This document shows positions 54,115-64,000 of a DNA stretch of 64,000 bases, in pieces (positions within the stretch are counted from its first letter, which is position 1; each line of letters opens with the position of its first letter). Made by a program: the position numbers and the translations under genes. Under the pieces are notes generated by a model, which was not told the origin of the DNA, made no database searches, and worked only from the letters and a program-made list of their open reading frames with translations. This DNA is from Phaeosaccion multiseriatum (taxonomy: Eukaryota > Ochrophyta, other classes), in the NCBI GenBank assembly GCA_965112735.1, contig OZ218962.1, positions 2,542,001 through 2,606,000 of the forward strand, in the 5' to 3' direction.

Positions 54115-54686
54115 GGGTTGAAGAATCGGCCGATTCGTCTCGTTTCCCAAGGCAGCGAACTCCACGGTGGGGTAACGGGCGGCTTATCCCCCCCTCCCCA
54201 GTAGTATAGTACGTAGAAGGGTAGTACTACTTTTCGCATAGAAGTAGTATACTGCGAAGAAAGAAAAGAATAAGAATTGGAGCCCCTTCCCACTGTCCGT
54301 CCGTCCCCCCTCCGGCTGCAGCAGTAGCAGCACAAGCAGAACCATAGCATCATGGGCAGGGCAAGAAGGGGGGGAGAAGGAGAGGGACAGGGTTTCACCG
54401 CCATTTGTGAGTGGCCGTGGATTCGACTCCCTCATTGATGATTTGCGAGAGCTGTTTGCGTCATTCGGCGGCGATTAGCCGTAGCGCTCCAGCGGGCCCG
54501 ACACGGTTCGACACAGGATCCTGGCTGGTATCAACTTTGTTCCAATGGGGAGAACTGATGAGTCAGAGGGACACGACCTCGAGGGCTAAGTTCCCCGGCC
54601 GCGGGCGGTGAGACATTACTTTTAGACAACCATAGATGGCACTTAAAGGTGTAATACATTCCATGATTTGCAACAAATAACGGCAG
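54115..54686. other. spacer or intron between the sensor kinase and FN3 genes
   Basis: 572 bp with AGTAGTAT-type partial palindromes (54200-54256) and a GC-rich unique block at 54410-54605. A sequence at 54630-54652 also occurs inverted at 22775-22798. No tRNA fold was found. It could be an intron (donor 54097, acceptor 54686) or an intergenic region with a TATAAAG at 54690. Confidence 0.4.
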
Positions 54687-57354
54687 ATGTATAAAGGGTC
54701 AATATACGCGGACAGTGAGCAGATGCAGCCGAAAGAAGGGGGTTGGACGGCCTTTGTGGAAGCTGAGCGCCAGAGGGAAGCAGCGAGGAGCTGCCTCCGA
54801 CACCTGCGCCACAAGAAAAGGGGGAGGAGAGATATCGCCGTGGTAGGCAAGGCTTGCAAAGCAGTCTCTGAGCGGCTGCTTGAGGACTGGCTAGACTGGG
54901 CTGTGAGTGCAGCACCGGAGTCTCGAGTATCATCGTCATCGAGTAGCAGTACTGGAGAACGAAGGAAGAAACTACGCCACGCGTGGCAATCGTTTCGACC
55001 TCGGACCAATGCCGACCTCGCCTATGCCAGCCTTGAAGATCCCGCTCAGGTGTGTTAAAGCCCTGACTGTTGTGCCCACTCTTATATGGCCACCCTACAT
55101 CGTGCCTGGATGGTGATGCTTGTGAACCCGATGAACCAAGACTTAGTAGTTCAGGCCAGAGAGTGTAGAAGGAGAATGAAAAATTTCAGAGGAACGAGGC
55201 GACCCAAAATCCCTCACACGCACCCACATTGAACAAGTTCACAAGCGGAGGCACCCAACCCGCTTCTCCCTACCTACCTCCCTTGGCTGACACGAACAGG
55301 TGCTCCACTTCCTGTCTGAATCCGACGAGGGCTGCTGGCTACCCGACGAAGTAAAGACAGCGCTACGCAGAGCCAAGTCGGAGGGACTACAAGCCATACT
55401 CCTAACGGGCTATCAAGACAGCGCTTTCTTAGGCCCCTGCATCAGGGCGGTGCAGGAATACACAGGGAAACGGTTCGAGGCCAGCGCTTCTGCTGCAGCT
55501 GCAAATGCAAGCCAAGAGTCCGCGGAGGAAGGAGAGGGGGGGGAAGACAGCGAAGGCGATGATGATGATGAGGAGGAGGGGGAGGAGAAAGAGGGGAAGG
55601 TGCAAGGCGAAGACGACGAGGAGGAGGATGAGGGAGGTGAGCAGATCGAGAACCAAGGAGCTCGTGGGGCGAGAAAGGAGCGAGAGCAGATGCAGAGGCA
55701 GCGGCAGCGTAGACGGGGCCGAAGAGGAGGGGGACCTGTCTTCAGAGGCTCCCTGACGGAAGGGCCGCCGCCACCACCACAGCCCTCCTACTTGGAGTAC
55801 GCCGCTGAGGAGTTTTGCCTCTCTTGCGTCGAAAAGGACTTCTCCGGAAGAGGTGGCGGTGAAGGGGGGTGGGACTTTGAACGACGAGCGGCGAGGGGGA
55901 GGGAGGCCCCAGCCACGACAACAGCGACAAGAGTCACCCGTCGACGAGAGCGCGCTGTTCTGCTGTACAATGAGCGTCTGTACGGCCCTTGGGTGCCCTT
56001 CAAGGGGAAGCACTTCCGCGTACAGGTGACCACCACAACAGGGGCTCGAGGAGGAGGAGGAGGAGGAGGAGGAGGAGGAGGAGGAGAAGGAGGAGGAGGA
56101 GAAGGAGGAGGAGCAGGGGAAGATAGTCAGCAGCTGACGTTTGAGGTGGAGCTGGAGCTGGACGCGTGGGCGGCAGAGAGAGACACTTGTCGCTTCGGAT
56201 GTCCGGGTAAGCCACTGCTCGTGCCTTTCGTCCACCGGGAGGAGGAGGACGAGGAGGAAGGGGAGGGGGGGGAGGGGGAGGAGTACGAAGAGCAAAGGGA
56301 GGCGGAGCGGACCGCTGGTTTCCGTGATGATGCGCCATGGGAGGCGGCCCCTCTTGATGGAGGTGCGAATGAACGAGGCAGCGGAGACCTGTCCTCAGGA
56401 GCTGGAGGTGCTGTAACTGTAGCTGGGACAGAGGCCGGTTTGGTCGCGGCACAGGTACGCGTGGGGGATCTAGTGCTGACCCGCGGGGGCAGTGGTCTCG
56501 GGGCAGCAAGTGAGTGGCTGCGGGTGGAGGTGGTAAGCGTGAAGGACGTTGCTGTGCTGCTCTGCTCACAGCTGTCAGACGCAGGGGGGATGGAGGAGGA
56601 GGAGGAGGAGGAGGAGGAGGAGGAGGATGATGATGATGAGAATCACAGTCACAATCACCGTCACAGAAGCGAAAGGAGAATGAGCACACGTTTTCGTAGC
56701 AAGGGGAGGCACCTTCCAAGAACGGTTGGGAAGCAGCCTCCGCAGTCGTGCGCTCTAGTGGAGCTTGAGCCTGCTCTCCTGGCGGGCTGTTTCGTCTATC
56801 GCAAGGTGGGTGGTTGCTCATTGCGTACGGCAAGTGGCCTTAAGTGGAAGGGCGGCAACAGGCATGTTGCCTTGTCTGACGTAAGCAAAGGAATACAGAG
56901 CAGAGAGGCATGGGAATACCATGACACTATTTAATTCCCACCCACTCAACCATCCACCCGTCCATCCATCCATCCATCCATCCATCCATCCATCCATCCA
57001 TCCATCCATCCATCCATCCATCCATCCATCCATCCATCCATCCCCCTATCCCTCGCATGGGCACACAGCGAGGACCTCGTCAACCGCCCATCGCCTTCCG
57101 CCTGCCCGTTCTAGATGCCTCCGTAGGCCTCGCTCACCTCCACACCTGGGCGGCGGAGGACTCTCGTCTGACGAAGATGGAGTCAGATCTCGCCTCTGAT
57201 GTGTGCGCCATGCAGGCCGCAGCCGCCAGGACGTGAGTGCGTGCGTATGTGTGTGTGTGGGTGGGTGGATGCGTATGTGTGAGTGAGTGAGTGAGTGTGT
57301 GTGTGTGTGTGGGTGGGTGGATGCGTATGTGTGAGTGAGTGAGTGAGTGAGTGA

Positions 57355-57387
<33 letters not shown>

Positions 57388-58983
57388 GGTGGGTGCGTAT
57401 GTGGAGTGAGTATGTGTGCGTGTGTGTCAGGAGGGAGTGCGGGCGGGCGGGCGGGCGGGAGGGAGGGAGGGAGGGAGCAAGTGATTTTGTGGTTGAGTTT
57501 GTGGGTGAGGGTGACTCATGTGTGAGAGAGTGAGAGGGCGATTGCATGAGTTGCGCGGGCGTGTGAGTGTGCGCGTGGCTGAGGGCGTGTGTGCCTCCGT
57601 GATTGACTGCATGAATGGATGAGGAAGGAAGAGAGGGAGAGTGAGTGAGTGAGAGACCGAATGCGTGAGTGAATGACCCCGTGAGTGAGTGAGTGAGTGC
57701 GTGAGTGAGTGAGTTAGTGCTTGCATGAGCCTACGCGAGTTGAGTGAGTCAGAGCAGTATAGATGTAGTCAGCTCACCTCAGTCTCTCCTCTATCCCAAC
57801 TTCTTAACCCCTTCTGCTACCCACACCCTACCCCACGTCGTTTGGCACATGTGCGGATGTGCATGCGTGCGTGTGTGCGTGTGTGTCTGCCCTTGTCACG
57901 GTTGCACGACTACCGCTTGACTATCGCTGACTCTAGGAGTCTGTGGCGAAAGGAGAAGGACGAAACCGTCATCGCGGCGCGCCTCCTCTCTCAGCTAAGC
58001 TCCACGCGAGCTACTGACGCCAACAAATGGATGGAGGTGAGGAGAGCGATGAGAGCCAGGCACATTCCTCCGCTCTCACCCCGTCCCCCCTGTGACTTTT
58101 TGGTAGTGCTTCGTAGGCCTGACTGACTGACTGACTGACTGACTGACTGACTGCCTGAGTGAGTGAGTGCCTGTCTGCACTGCCTTCCAACGCCCATCTG
58201 TGACTCTCGGACAACCAACACATGCACATACACAGGTGGGGCAGCTGCTCTTCTCCGTGAGTCGGCACTCCTCCATGCTACAGCGCTGGATACAGTGGAC
58301 TGTCCGGGCGGCGCCTCCACCCGTAGCACCAACTGCTGCACCACCACCTTCTCCTCTTCCTTCTTCTTTATGCACCCCGGCGGGGAGGAGACGCTTAGCA
58401 GCAACAGCAGCAGTTGGTGATACAGGAGGAGGAGGAGGGTCTCCGAGGAGGGGCTTTACGGAGCAGGACTGTGCCCAGGCGTGGAGAAAGATCCGTCCCC
58501 GCACCTCCATGGACAGCCCCGACGCCGTCGGATGCAGAGAGTTCCTAACAGAGGCTCATGTTGCTGCGGCGGCGGCTGCTGCTACTGGATCACCAACTGG
58601 CGCAGCCGCCCAGAGGGCAGGCGACGAGGCCCGGAAGCGACATGTGAGTAACGTGCGAGGGGGGTCAGGGGATCAGACACCATCTCCTGAGTGAGTGCTT
58701 GCAATGCGGAGCGGCAGATATGCAGTTGTTGCCTTCCCCGGTGCTTCTGGTCCACTGTCGAGTTGCTGCCCTGTGTGTAGCACCACTATGTCAACAAATG
58801 ACTCACTCTCTACACTCTCTAAGTGTTGCCCGGTCAACGTGCACATCAGCTACCATCCTCATCGCACCCCCCCCCCCCCCCTTGCCCCGCCCCTTCTTCA
58901 TCACCACGGAACACACCCCTCGCCTCTTCGCAAACAAAACAAACCAAAACAAAACAAAACAAATGTCTGCGCGCACACACCCA

Positions 58984-59031
<48 letters not shown>

Positions 59032-62000
59032 GCAAAGAGATCCTGGCGTGCTTCCCTCCTGAGCGCAAACGCGTACTGCCCTTCCTGGACAGCGCCGGTC
59101 AGCCCCTCGAGGTTCCCTGCGTTACCCTCTTTCGGGGAGGAGGAGGGGGGGGCGCCTCTCGCAACAACGGCGTGAGCGTCCCCCTCCCCCATGGGCTGCT
59201 GTATGGGGTGCCTCCCCTCAGCGATGAGCACTCCCTCGTACCCGGCAGTGTGGAGGCGGAGCTAAGGAAGGGGGATAAGGTGCTGCTTACCACAGAGTCA
59301 GCGGCCGTTTCATGTACGTTTGTGGGCTTGGGGGGTTGGTGGTGGGTGGTGATGGGGGATGCCTGTGTGTGTGTGTGCGTGTCTGTGTGTGCATTTGTGT
59401 GTGTGTGTTCGTGTGTGTGTCTATGTATGCATCCGTGTGTGTGTGTGTGTGGTACGGCCACCCTTCAAGTCGTTGTAGAGGAGGCCATTCCCAACCCCCC
59501 TGCCTCCACCGATCCCCCCCTGCTGCGTCATATGTGTTTTGATCTTGTTATTCATGTCTCCGCCATCTGTAACCACAGCCTTCCTTCCGTCATGGCAGCA
59601 AGTGCTTGCGTTTCGCCTGCAACGGCCTGGAGTCGTGCTACAAGAAACATGGCTGAGGGGAAACCCTTCCACCCATCGTCACCATCATCGGGGTAGTTCG
59701 GACTCACCTACTCCTCAGCAGCGACAGACTCGAACCCCGGGGGGGGACGGGAGGGGGAGCGCAGCAGAGGAGCGGTATGGACATGCAGTACTTATGGCCA
59801 TGCTACCCCCTCCCTACTACGGCTGTGGAGGAGGAGGAAGGAGAGGAGGAGGACGAGGAGGAAGAGGAGAAGCAGGAGCCGGAGGAGGAGGAGGAGCAGG
59901 AGGCGCAGGAGGGGGAGGTGGCACCGGCGCCAAGGGCCGCTCTCGACAACCCCCTCCCCCTCCTCGAAGAGAATTGGGTATCGAAAGTCTGTGGGGCGCT
60001 TGGGTATACAGAGCCCCTTGCGCGGCCCCGGGGGGTCCTCCAGAGGGTGATACAGCACCACCTGCCGATGCGGAAACCGATGGAGGGCTCCTGTTTCAGC
60101 TGCCTGTGCCCGACGCGGCAACGGCCCTCAAGCGGCTCTCTGCCTTGGCGGCTCACGATCGGGAGCAGCAGTTGGTGATGCTGCTGCAGCAGCAGCAGCA
60201 GCAGCAGCAGCGGCAGCGATACTCGGACCATCTCCACCTGCCTCCCTCTCCCTCCTCCTACTACTCTCCGGCCGCACGGCCAGGGGCAGTGGTAGTGCCG
60301 CGGTGCGAGGCCGGCATATCCCCGCGGGGGCAGCAGTTGGTGATACACCAGCAGCAGCAGCAGCAGCAGCAGCTGCATATACCAGTGCCGGGATCGTCAT
60401 CATCCTTTGCTTGGAACTCCCCCCGGGGCAACCATCACCAAAAGATCCAGAAGACGGGCAGGCGCAGTTTCAGTGCCAATGCTTGGGAAGAGCCTCAGGT
60501 CGGATCGTCGGGCTCGGGCTCGCTCCTCACCCCTGCCCCTTCAGTGCACCTCATCGAGGCGCGACAAAACGCCCTGCTTATTGCATGGGGCAAGGCCTTT
60601 GGCCCTGTGCGGGTGGACGTCTTTATGGCCCCACCAAAACGAAGTCTGAGCCACCATTCTCCGACGCGGGGCAGTGGCGTTGGCAGCGACAGCAGCAGCG
60701 ATGATGGGAGGAGGAGGAGGAGGAGGAGGAGGAGCGCTAGGGGGGGGGGAGGAGAAGGAGAAGAAGGCGGCGGCGGCGGCGGAGGAGGAGGAGGAGGAGG
60801 GAGAGGGGGCAAGAAGGTCTCCGAGGCGTTGTCGTCATCTGCGCAGCGGAGCACCAACAGGCCCTTGTGGGTGTGTGTGTACAGGGGCGTGGAGCAGGGC
60901 TGCGAGATCGAAGGGCTCAAGCCGGGCAGACCGTATCGCCTGCGCGTGGCGGAGGAGGGCTCCCACTATCGGTAAGCAGGGCAACGACTGTACCGTATCA
61001 CCAACTGCGGTGGCGGTGGGCTGGGGGCCTGTTGGCTGAGGATTTTTGAATTGTGTTACGAGGCGTTACTTATCGTTCCCAAAATTCGCCCTAGGTCAAG
61101 GCAGGGTGAAAGGGTCGAGGCCTTGATGGGGCGACACGAGGGGACCCCGGTTTCATCGGTTTCATCGTTTCATCGGTTTCATATTTCCATCGGTTGAGAG
61201 CTGTGCGATGAGTACACAACTCAAGGCCCGAGCGAAACAGCAAATGAATGCACCCTTATCCTCTTTCCTCCCTACCTCTATGGCGAATGACACTGACCAA
61301 AGCTTACTAACCTTTTCTGTATTACCAACTGCCGTACGTGTGCACGTCGTAGTCTCGTGGACTTTTGTACCCTTCCGGGGAAGCCCCCGGCCCCAGTAGC
61401 GGTGGCCTGGATCACAGGAGGAGGGGGAGGAGCGGGAGGAGGAGGGGAAGACCGCAGCGACGAGAAGACAGTGAGCCTCCGCCTGTGTCTCTTTGAGAAT
61501 GGCGACTTTGGGGTCCCAACACGAGGAAGCAGCAGCACATCCAGTGCCATCTCGATCTCCTGTTCCTCCTCGTTTCGAGTCTCGCGCGAGGAGAAGCGCC
61601 AGCGGTTACTGCAGTTGGAGAGTCGGCGCCGTCGGAATAGAGAGGAGGAGGTGGAGCAAGCTACAGCAGCAGCAGCAGCGAGTTCGGGTAAGGGTACGAG
61701 CAAGAAGAGTATGAGCCTGGACCTTCGTGCGGGGCGCTTCCGGCTTCAAACTCGTCCGGCAACTCCAGCAGTTGGTGATACATCAGCAACAGCAGCGAGC
61801 GCGAGGATGGGACAGCAGGATGCGACCGAGGGCCATGGAACGAGAAGGAGAGAGAACGGGGGAGGACGACGGGGAGGAGGAGGAGGAGGAGGAGGAGGAG
61901 GAGGAGGAGGAGGAGGAGGAGGAGGAGGAGGAGGAGGAGGAGGAGGAGGAGGACGAGGACGAGGAGGAGGAGGAGGACGAGGACGAGGAGATGATGGTAC

Positions 62001-62496
62001 GGTCATCAGGTCGCGAATAAAGGCAAGAGACCACGCTATAATGGAAGCCTGGGCGCTGGGATCGCCATCGGCGGCGGCGGCGGCTGCTGCGGCTGCTGAT
62101 GGTGGTGGCGGCGGCAAAGCGGAGTGTCAGGACGGTGAGGGTTGGGGAGAGACTGCTGCGCCGCCTGTGGCAACGGAGTGGCAGGACTGCTACTCTGGTC
62201 GGTCAAAATCTGTGGTGGTGACTGGTTTGCAGGCCTATCGCTACACGACCACCACGGCCGCCAACCACGGCAACAACAAGGAGGATGAGGAGAGGAATGC
62301 TTTTACTCATGCCTCATCTGATGCATCCCCGAGAGGAGCAATGGGACTCCGAGGCGGGGTGGTGGGGGTGGTGAGGAGGGAGAGGGCGCTGCATGAGTTC
62401 CGCTATTGTCTCTTGAACGACGACGGGGCGGCTGGGGAGTGGTCAGAGGTGGTGCGACTGAAAACGCCAAAGCTCAATTCACCAAGAGTACGATGA
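54687..62496 (+). CDS. very large low-complexity protein with fibronectin-III-like domains
   Basis: Eight exons: 54687-55049, 55300-56805, 57069-57232, 57937-58036, 58236-58643, 59031-59313, 59579-60971, 61353-62496; about 1786 residues, all phases consistent. The first ATG (54687) overlaps a TATAAAG, so 54723 may be the true start. Two related helical modules occur: [19 protein letters not shown] with [10 protein letters not shown], and [18 protein letters not shown] with [10 protein letters not shown]. Two beta modules resemble FN3: [20 protein letters not shown] ... [16 protein letters not shown], and VTGLQAYRY ... [20 protein letters not shown]. Acidic, poly-Gly and poly-Gln runs interrupt all of them; the longest poly-Gly covers about 40 residues near 61880-61975. 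A cytosolic or nuclear scaffold is plausible; no signal peptide or membrane helix is seen. No firm family. Confidence 0.7.
56953..57043. repeat. (CCAT)n microsatellite in an intron
   Basis: Twenty-two or so CCAT units in the intron before the 57069 exon of the FN3-like gene. Confidence 0.95.
57233..57720. repeat. GTGA/GTGT tetranucleotide region in an intron
   Basis: Nearly 500 bp of GTGA, GTGT, GTGG and GAGG repeats start at the donor of the third exon of the FN3-like gene. Includes (GGGC)n at 57440-57460. Confidence 0.85.
58408..61786 (+). repeat. series of dispersed elements in the FN3-like gene
   Basis: Exact or near-exact cores lie at 58411, 60168, 60334 and 61768 (+), and at 60994 and 61319 (reverse, in one intron). 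The exonic ones sit in Gln- or Ala-rich runs and read as GDT or QLVI depending on frame. Confidence 0.85.
58979..59030. repeat. (CA)n microsatellite ending at a splice acceptor
   Basis: About 24 CA units end in CACAG, which is the acceptor of the exon starting at 59031. Acceptor strength may therefore depend on repeat length. Confidence 0.9.
61861..61993. repeat. (GGA)n tract coding for poly-Gly
   Basis: About 130 bp of GGA/GAC triplets in the last exon of the FN3-like gene. It reads as Gly in the used frame, as Glu in a second and as Arg-type codons in the third. Confidence 0.95.
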
Positions 62497-62866
62497 TCAA
62501 GTACTTATCGTTCTCACCGGAGAAGAATTTAATAAACTGAACCGAAATTGAGTTACTAATGCGTGTATTGTTTCGTAGTCTTATAATACAACCGCAGACC
62601 CCGTTCGCCAATGGACGAGGGCCCACACCTACACCCGAAGTACATGCAAGAGGTACCATAGTCTTATCAAACACCTCAATTAACAATTGACACTTATAGC
62701 CCTCCCCCCGGCCCTTCAAGCGGCAACGACAAGGGGTACTCTGCTGCCCTCGGGAGTGGGGGATGTTGACCCCCTCAAACATACCGAGATGCATGTAAAT
62801 ATACGCCGCCGTAGGCCACCTTCCTTCTACCGCCTTCTACCTCCTCACCACGAGGTCGCAGAAGCC
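62497..62866. other. convergent 3' spacer
   Basis: 370 bp between the FN3-like (+) and PPR (-) stops. AATAAA at 62529 lies about 30 bp after the + strand stop and is a plausible polyadenylation signal. Otherwise unremarkable and comparatively AT-rich. Confidence 0.5.
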
Positions 62867-64000
62867 TCAGCAGATGGGTGCAAATGCCCGTTCGTCGGGC
62901 ATCGCTGCTGCGCCCACACCACTAGCAGTAGTGCTGTCGTCGTACTCCCGTATCACCAACTGCTGCTGCTCCACCCCCTCCTCCTCCATCTCCTGTAGGC
63001 AAAGGAGCACCTTGTCGTGCTGCCCTGTCTGCCCGTATGCCTCTAGCATGGCGCTGTAGCAGAAGGAATTGAGGCGTATACCCCTCTCTCGCATGTGCTC
63101 CCCAAGCTCTACCACCCGTCCGTGCTGACTCGCCCTGCTGCACGCCTTCATTGCTGCCGTATAGCACACAATGTTGGGCTTCTGTATCACCAATTGCTGC
63201 GGCTGCTGCTGCTGCTCCTGCTCAGCCGCCTCCATACTGTGCAAGATCTCCAATGCCCTTTTGCACTCGCCGGCCCGACCACAAGCATCGATGGCGATGC
63301 TAAAGCTGAACACATCTGGCTGTGCTCCCTTGTTCGCTGCCGCATCACCTCCCCCCCCTCCTGCCGCTGGAACTGATGCTGGTGCTGGTGCTGCTGGTGC
63401 TGGTGCTGGTGCTGGTGCTGATGCTGCTACTCCTGGTGGTGCTGCTACTTCACCGCCCATCTCCCCAAAGAGATCCAGCCCCTCTCCCATAAACCCCTCA
63501 AATAGCCCGAAAGCCCCTTGCTCCTGCCCCCCCTGCTGCTGCATCTCCGCAAGCAGGTCCAGCGTGACCTCCCATTGCCCTGCCTTACCAAAAGCATCCA
63601 TCACACAGTTGTACAGCAAGGTCGTGGGTTCGAAACCATATCTCTGCTGCATCTCCGTCAGGAGACGCAAGGCTCTTTGCGGCTGGCCGCTCTTGCTGCA
63701 CGCAGTGATGGCCTTTCTAAAACTGTGCATGTCCGGCCGTAGAGAACGCACAGCTCTCCCTCCTCCTCCTCCTCCTCCTCCTCCTCCTCCTCCTTCTCCT
63801 CCTCCTCCTCCTCCTCCTCCTCCTCCTCCTCCTCCTCCTCGTCGTCGTCGTCCTCCTCCTCCTTGTGCTGCTGGTACTCCTGCTGCTGCTTGGTCTTCTC
63901 CACCAGCAGCACAGCCTCGCTGCTCCTCCTCCTCTTCGTTCTCTTGCACGCGAAGTTCTCTCATCACCAGCAACACCTCATCATACCTCGCTGCCTTACT
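62867..64000 (-). CDS. pentatricopeptide repeat protein, 5' end outside window
   Basis: The - strand frame is open from the window edge (SKAARYDEVLLVMRELRVQE, itself the end of a PPR) to a stop at 62867; at least 377 residues, no intron in this part. Complete repeats: MHSFRKAITACSKSGQPQRA, TLLYNCVMDAFGKAGQWEVT, DVFSFSIAIDACGRAGECKR, NIVCYTAAMKACSRASQHGR and NSFCYSAMLEAYGQTGQHDK. PPR proteins bind organellar RNA one base per repeat; here plastid or mitochondrial RNA processing is likely. Poly-Glu/Gly, Pro/Ala and Gln-rich inserts separate repeats, and two of the inserts are copies of the dispersed CAGTTGGTGATAC element (QQLVIQK, QQQLVIREYD). Targeting sequence not visible because the start is missing. 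Confidence 0.9.
   Translation of the reverse strand, partial: SKAARYDEVLLVMRELRVQENEEEEEQRGCAAGGEDQAAAGVPAAQGGGGRRRRGGGGGGGGGGGGGGEGGGGGGGGGGGGRAVRSLRPDMHSFRKAITACSKSGQPQRALRLLTEMQQRYGFEPTTLLYNCVMDAFGKAGQWEVTLDLLAEMQQQGGQEQGAFGLFEGFMGEGLDLFGEMGGEVAAPPGVAASAPAPAPAPAAPAPASVPAAGGGGGDAAANKGAQPDVFSFSIAIDACGRAGECKRALEILHSMEAAEQEQQQQPQQLVIQKPNIVCYTAAMKACSRASQHGRVVELGEHMRERGIRLNSFCYSAMLEAYGQTGQHDKVLLCLQEMEEEGVEQQQLVIREYDDSTTASGVGAAAMPDERAFAPIC
62945..63205 (-). repeat. two dispersed elements in the PPR gene
   Basis: GTATCACCAACTGCTGCTGC at 62948 and GTATCACCAATTGCTGCGGC at 63185. Both are in Gln-rich insertions between PPR units. Confidence 0.85.

Noticed and set aside
54405-54500. GGATTCGACTCCC resembling a tRNA B box
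   Set aside because: No T-arm pairing, anticodon arm or acceptor stem could be formed around it.
54555-54600. ACTGATGAGTCAGAGG resembling a hammerhead ribozyme core
   Set aside because: The required GAAA segment and stem arrangement do not follow; a chance CTGATGAG.

Overview
This is eukaryotic nuclear DNA. It carries about 16 protein genes, most split by 5-11 short GT-AG introns rich in pyrimidine or simple repeats, and packed on both strands with spacers of roughly 0.1-1.3 kb. I found no rRNA, tRNA, CRISPR array or intact transposon. One protein (the ChaN-like one) has a signal peptide with a TSAF-type junction followed by a twin-arginine lumen signal, which points to a photosynthetic stramenopile with a secondary red-type plastid. 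A eustigmatophyte such as Nannochloropsis/Microchloropsis would fit the compact genome, but that is inference. Coding and non-coding DNA alike are full of triplet repeats, giving poly-Gly, Glu, Ala, Ser, Gln and Asn runs. I built exon models by hand from splice signals and frame continuity; every internal model closes in frame.

Layout. 1-170 (+): the last codons of a copper-type P1B ATPase. 945-8642 (-): a large gene whose exons join an F-box, a CDK-type kinase fold with changed catalytic residues, and a two-fold mitotic-type cyclin in one polypeptide. 9626-13938 (-): membrane-anchored CTP:phosphoethanolamine cytidylyltransferase. 14439-16900 (-): PRMT3-like arginine methyltransferase. 17318-19564 (-): poly-Asn/Gln protein. 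19948-21848 (+): Tudor/Agenet-like basic protein. 21884-22722: foldback element. 23069-27063 (+): plastid-lumen ChaN-like protein. 28366-31528 (-): cytochrome c heme lyase. 32277-34505 (-): unrecognised coiled-coil protein, divergent from an intronless ankyrin-BTB protein (34597-36714, +). 37411-42031 (-): splicing factor PRP3. 42786-44659 (+): microbial-type PARG. 45333-48900 (+): unusual Rab-like GTPase. 49269-54114 (+): GAF-histidine kinase-receiver hybrid. 54687-62496 (+): very large fibronectin-III-like protein. 62867-64000 (-): pentatricopeptide protein cut by the window edge.

The genes do not form a pathway; they are mixed housekeeping and regulatory functions (phospholipid synthesis, protein methylation, heme attachment, splicing, ADP-ribose removal, signalling, organelle RNA). 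The two strongest points of interest are the F-box/CDK/cyclin fusion and a short interspersed element with core CAGTTGGTGATAC. The element recurs about 20 times on both strands, in exons and introns of unrelated genes, usually beside CAG/GCA triplets.
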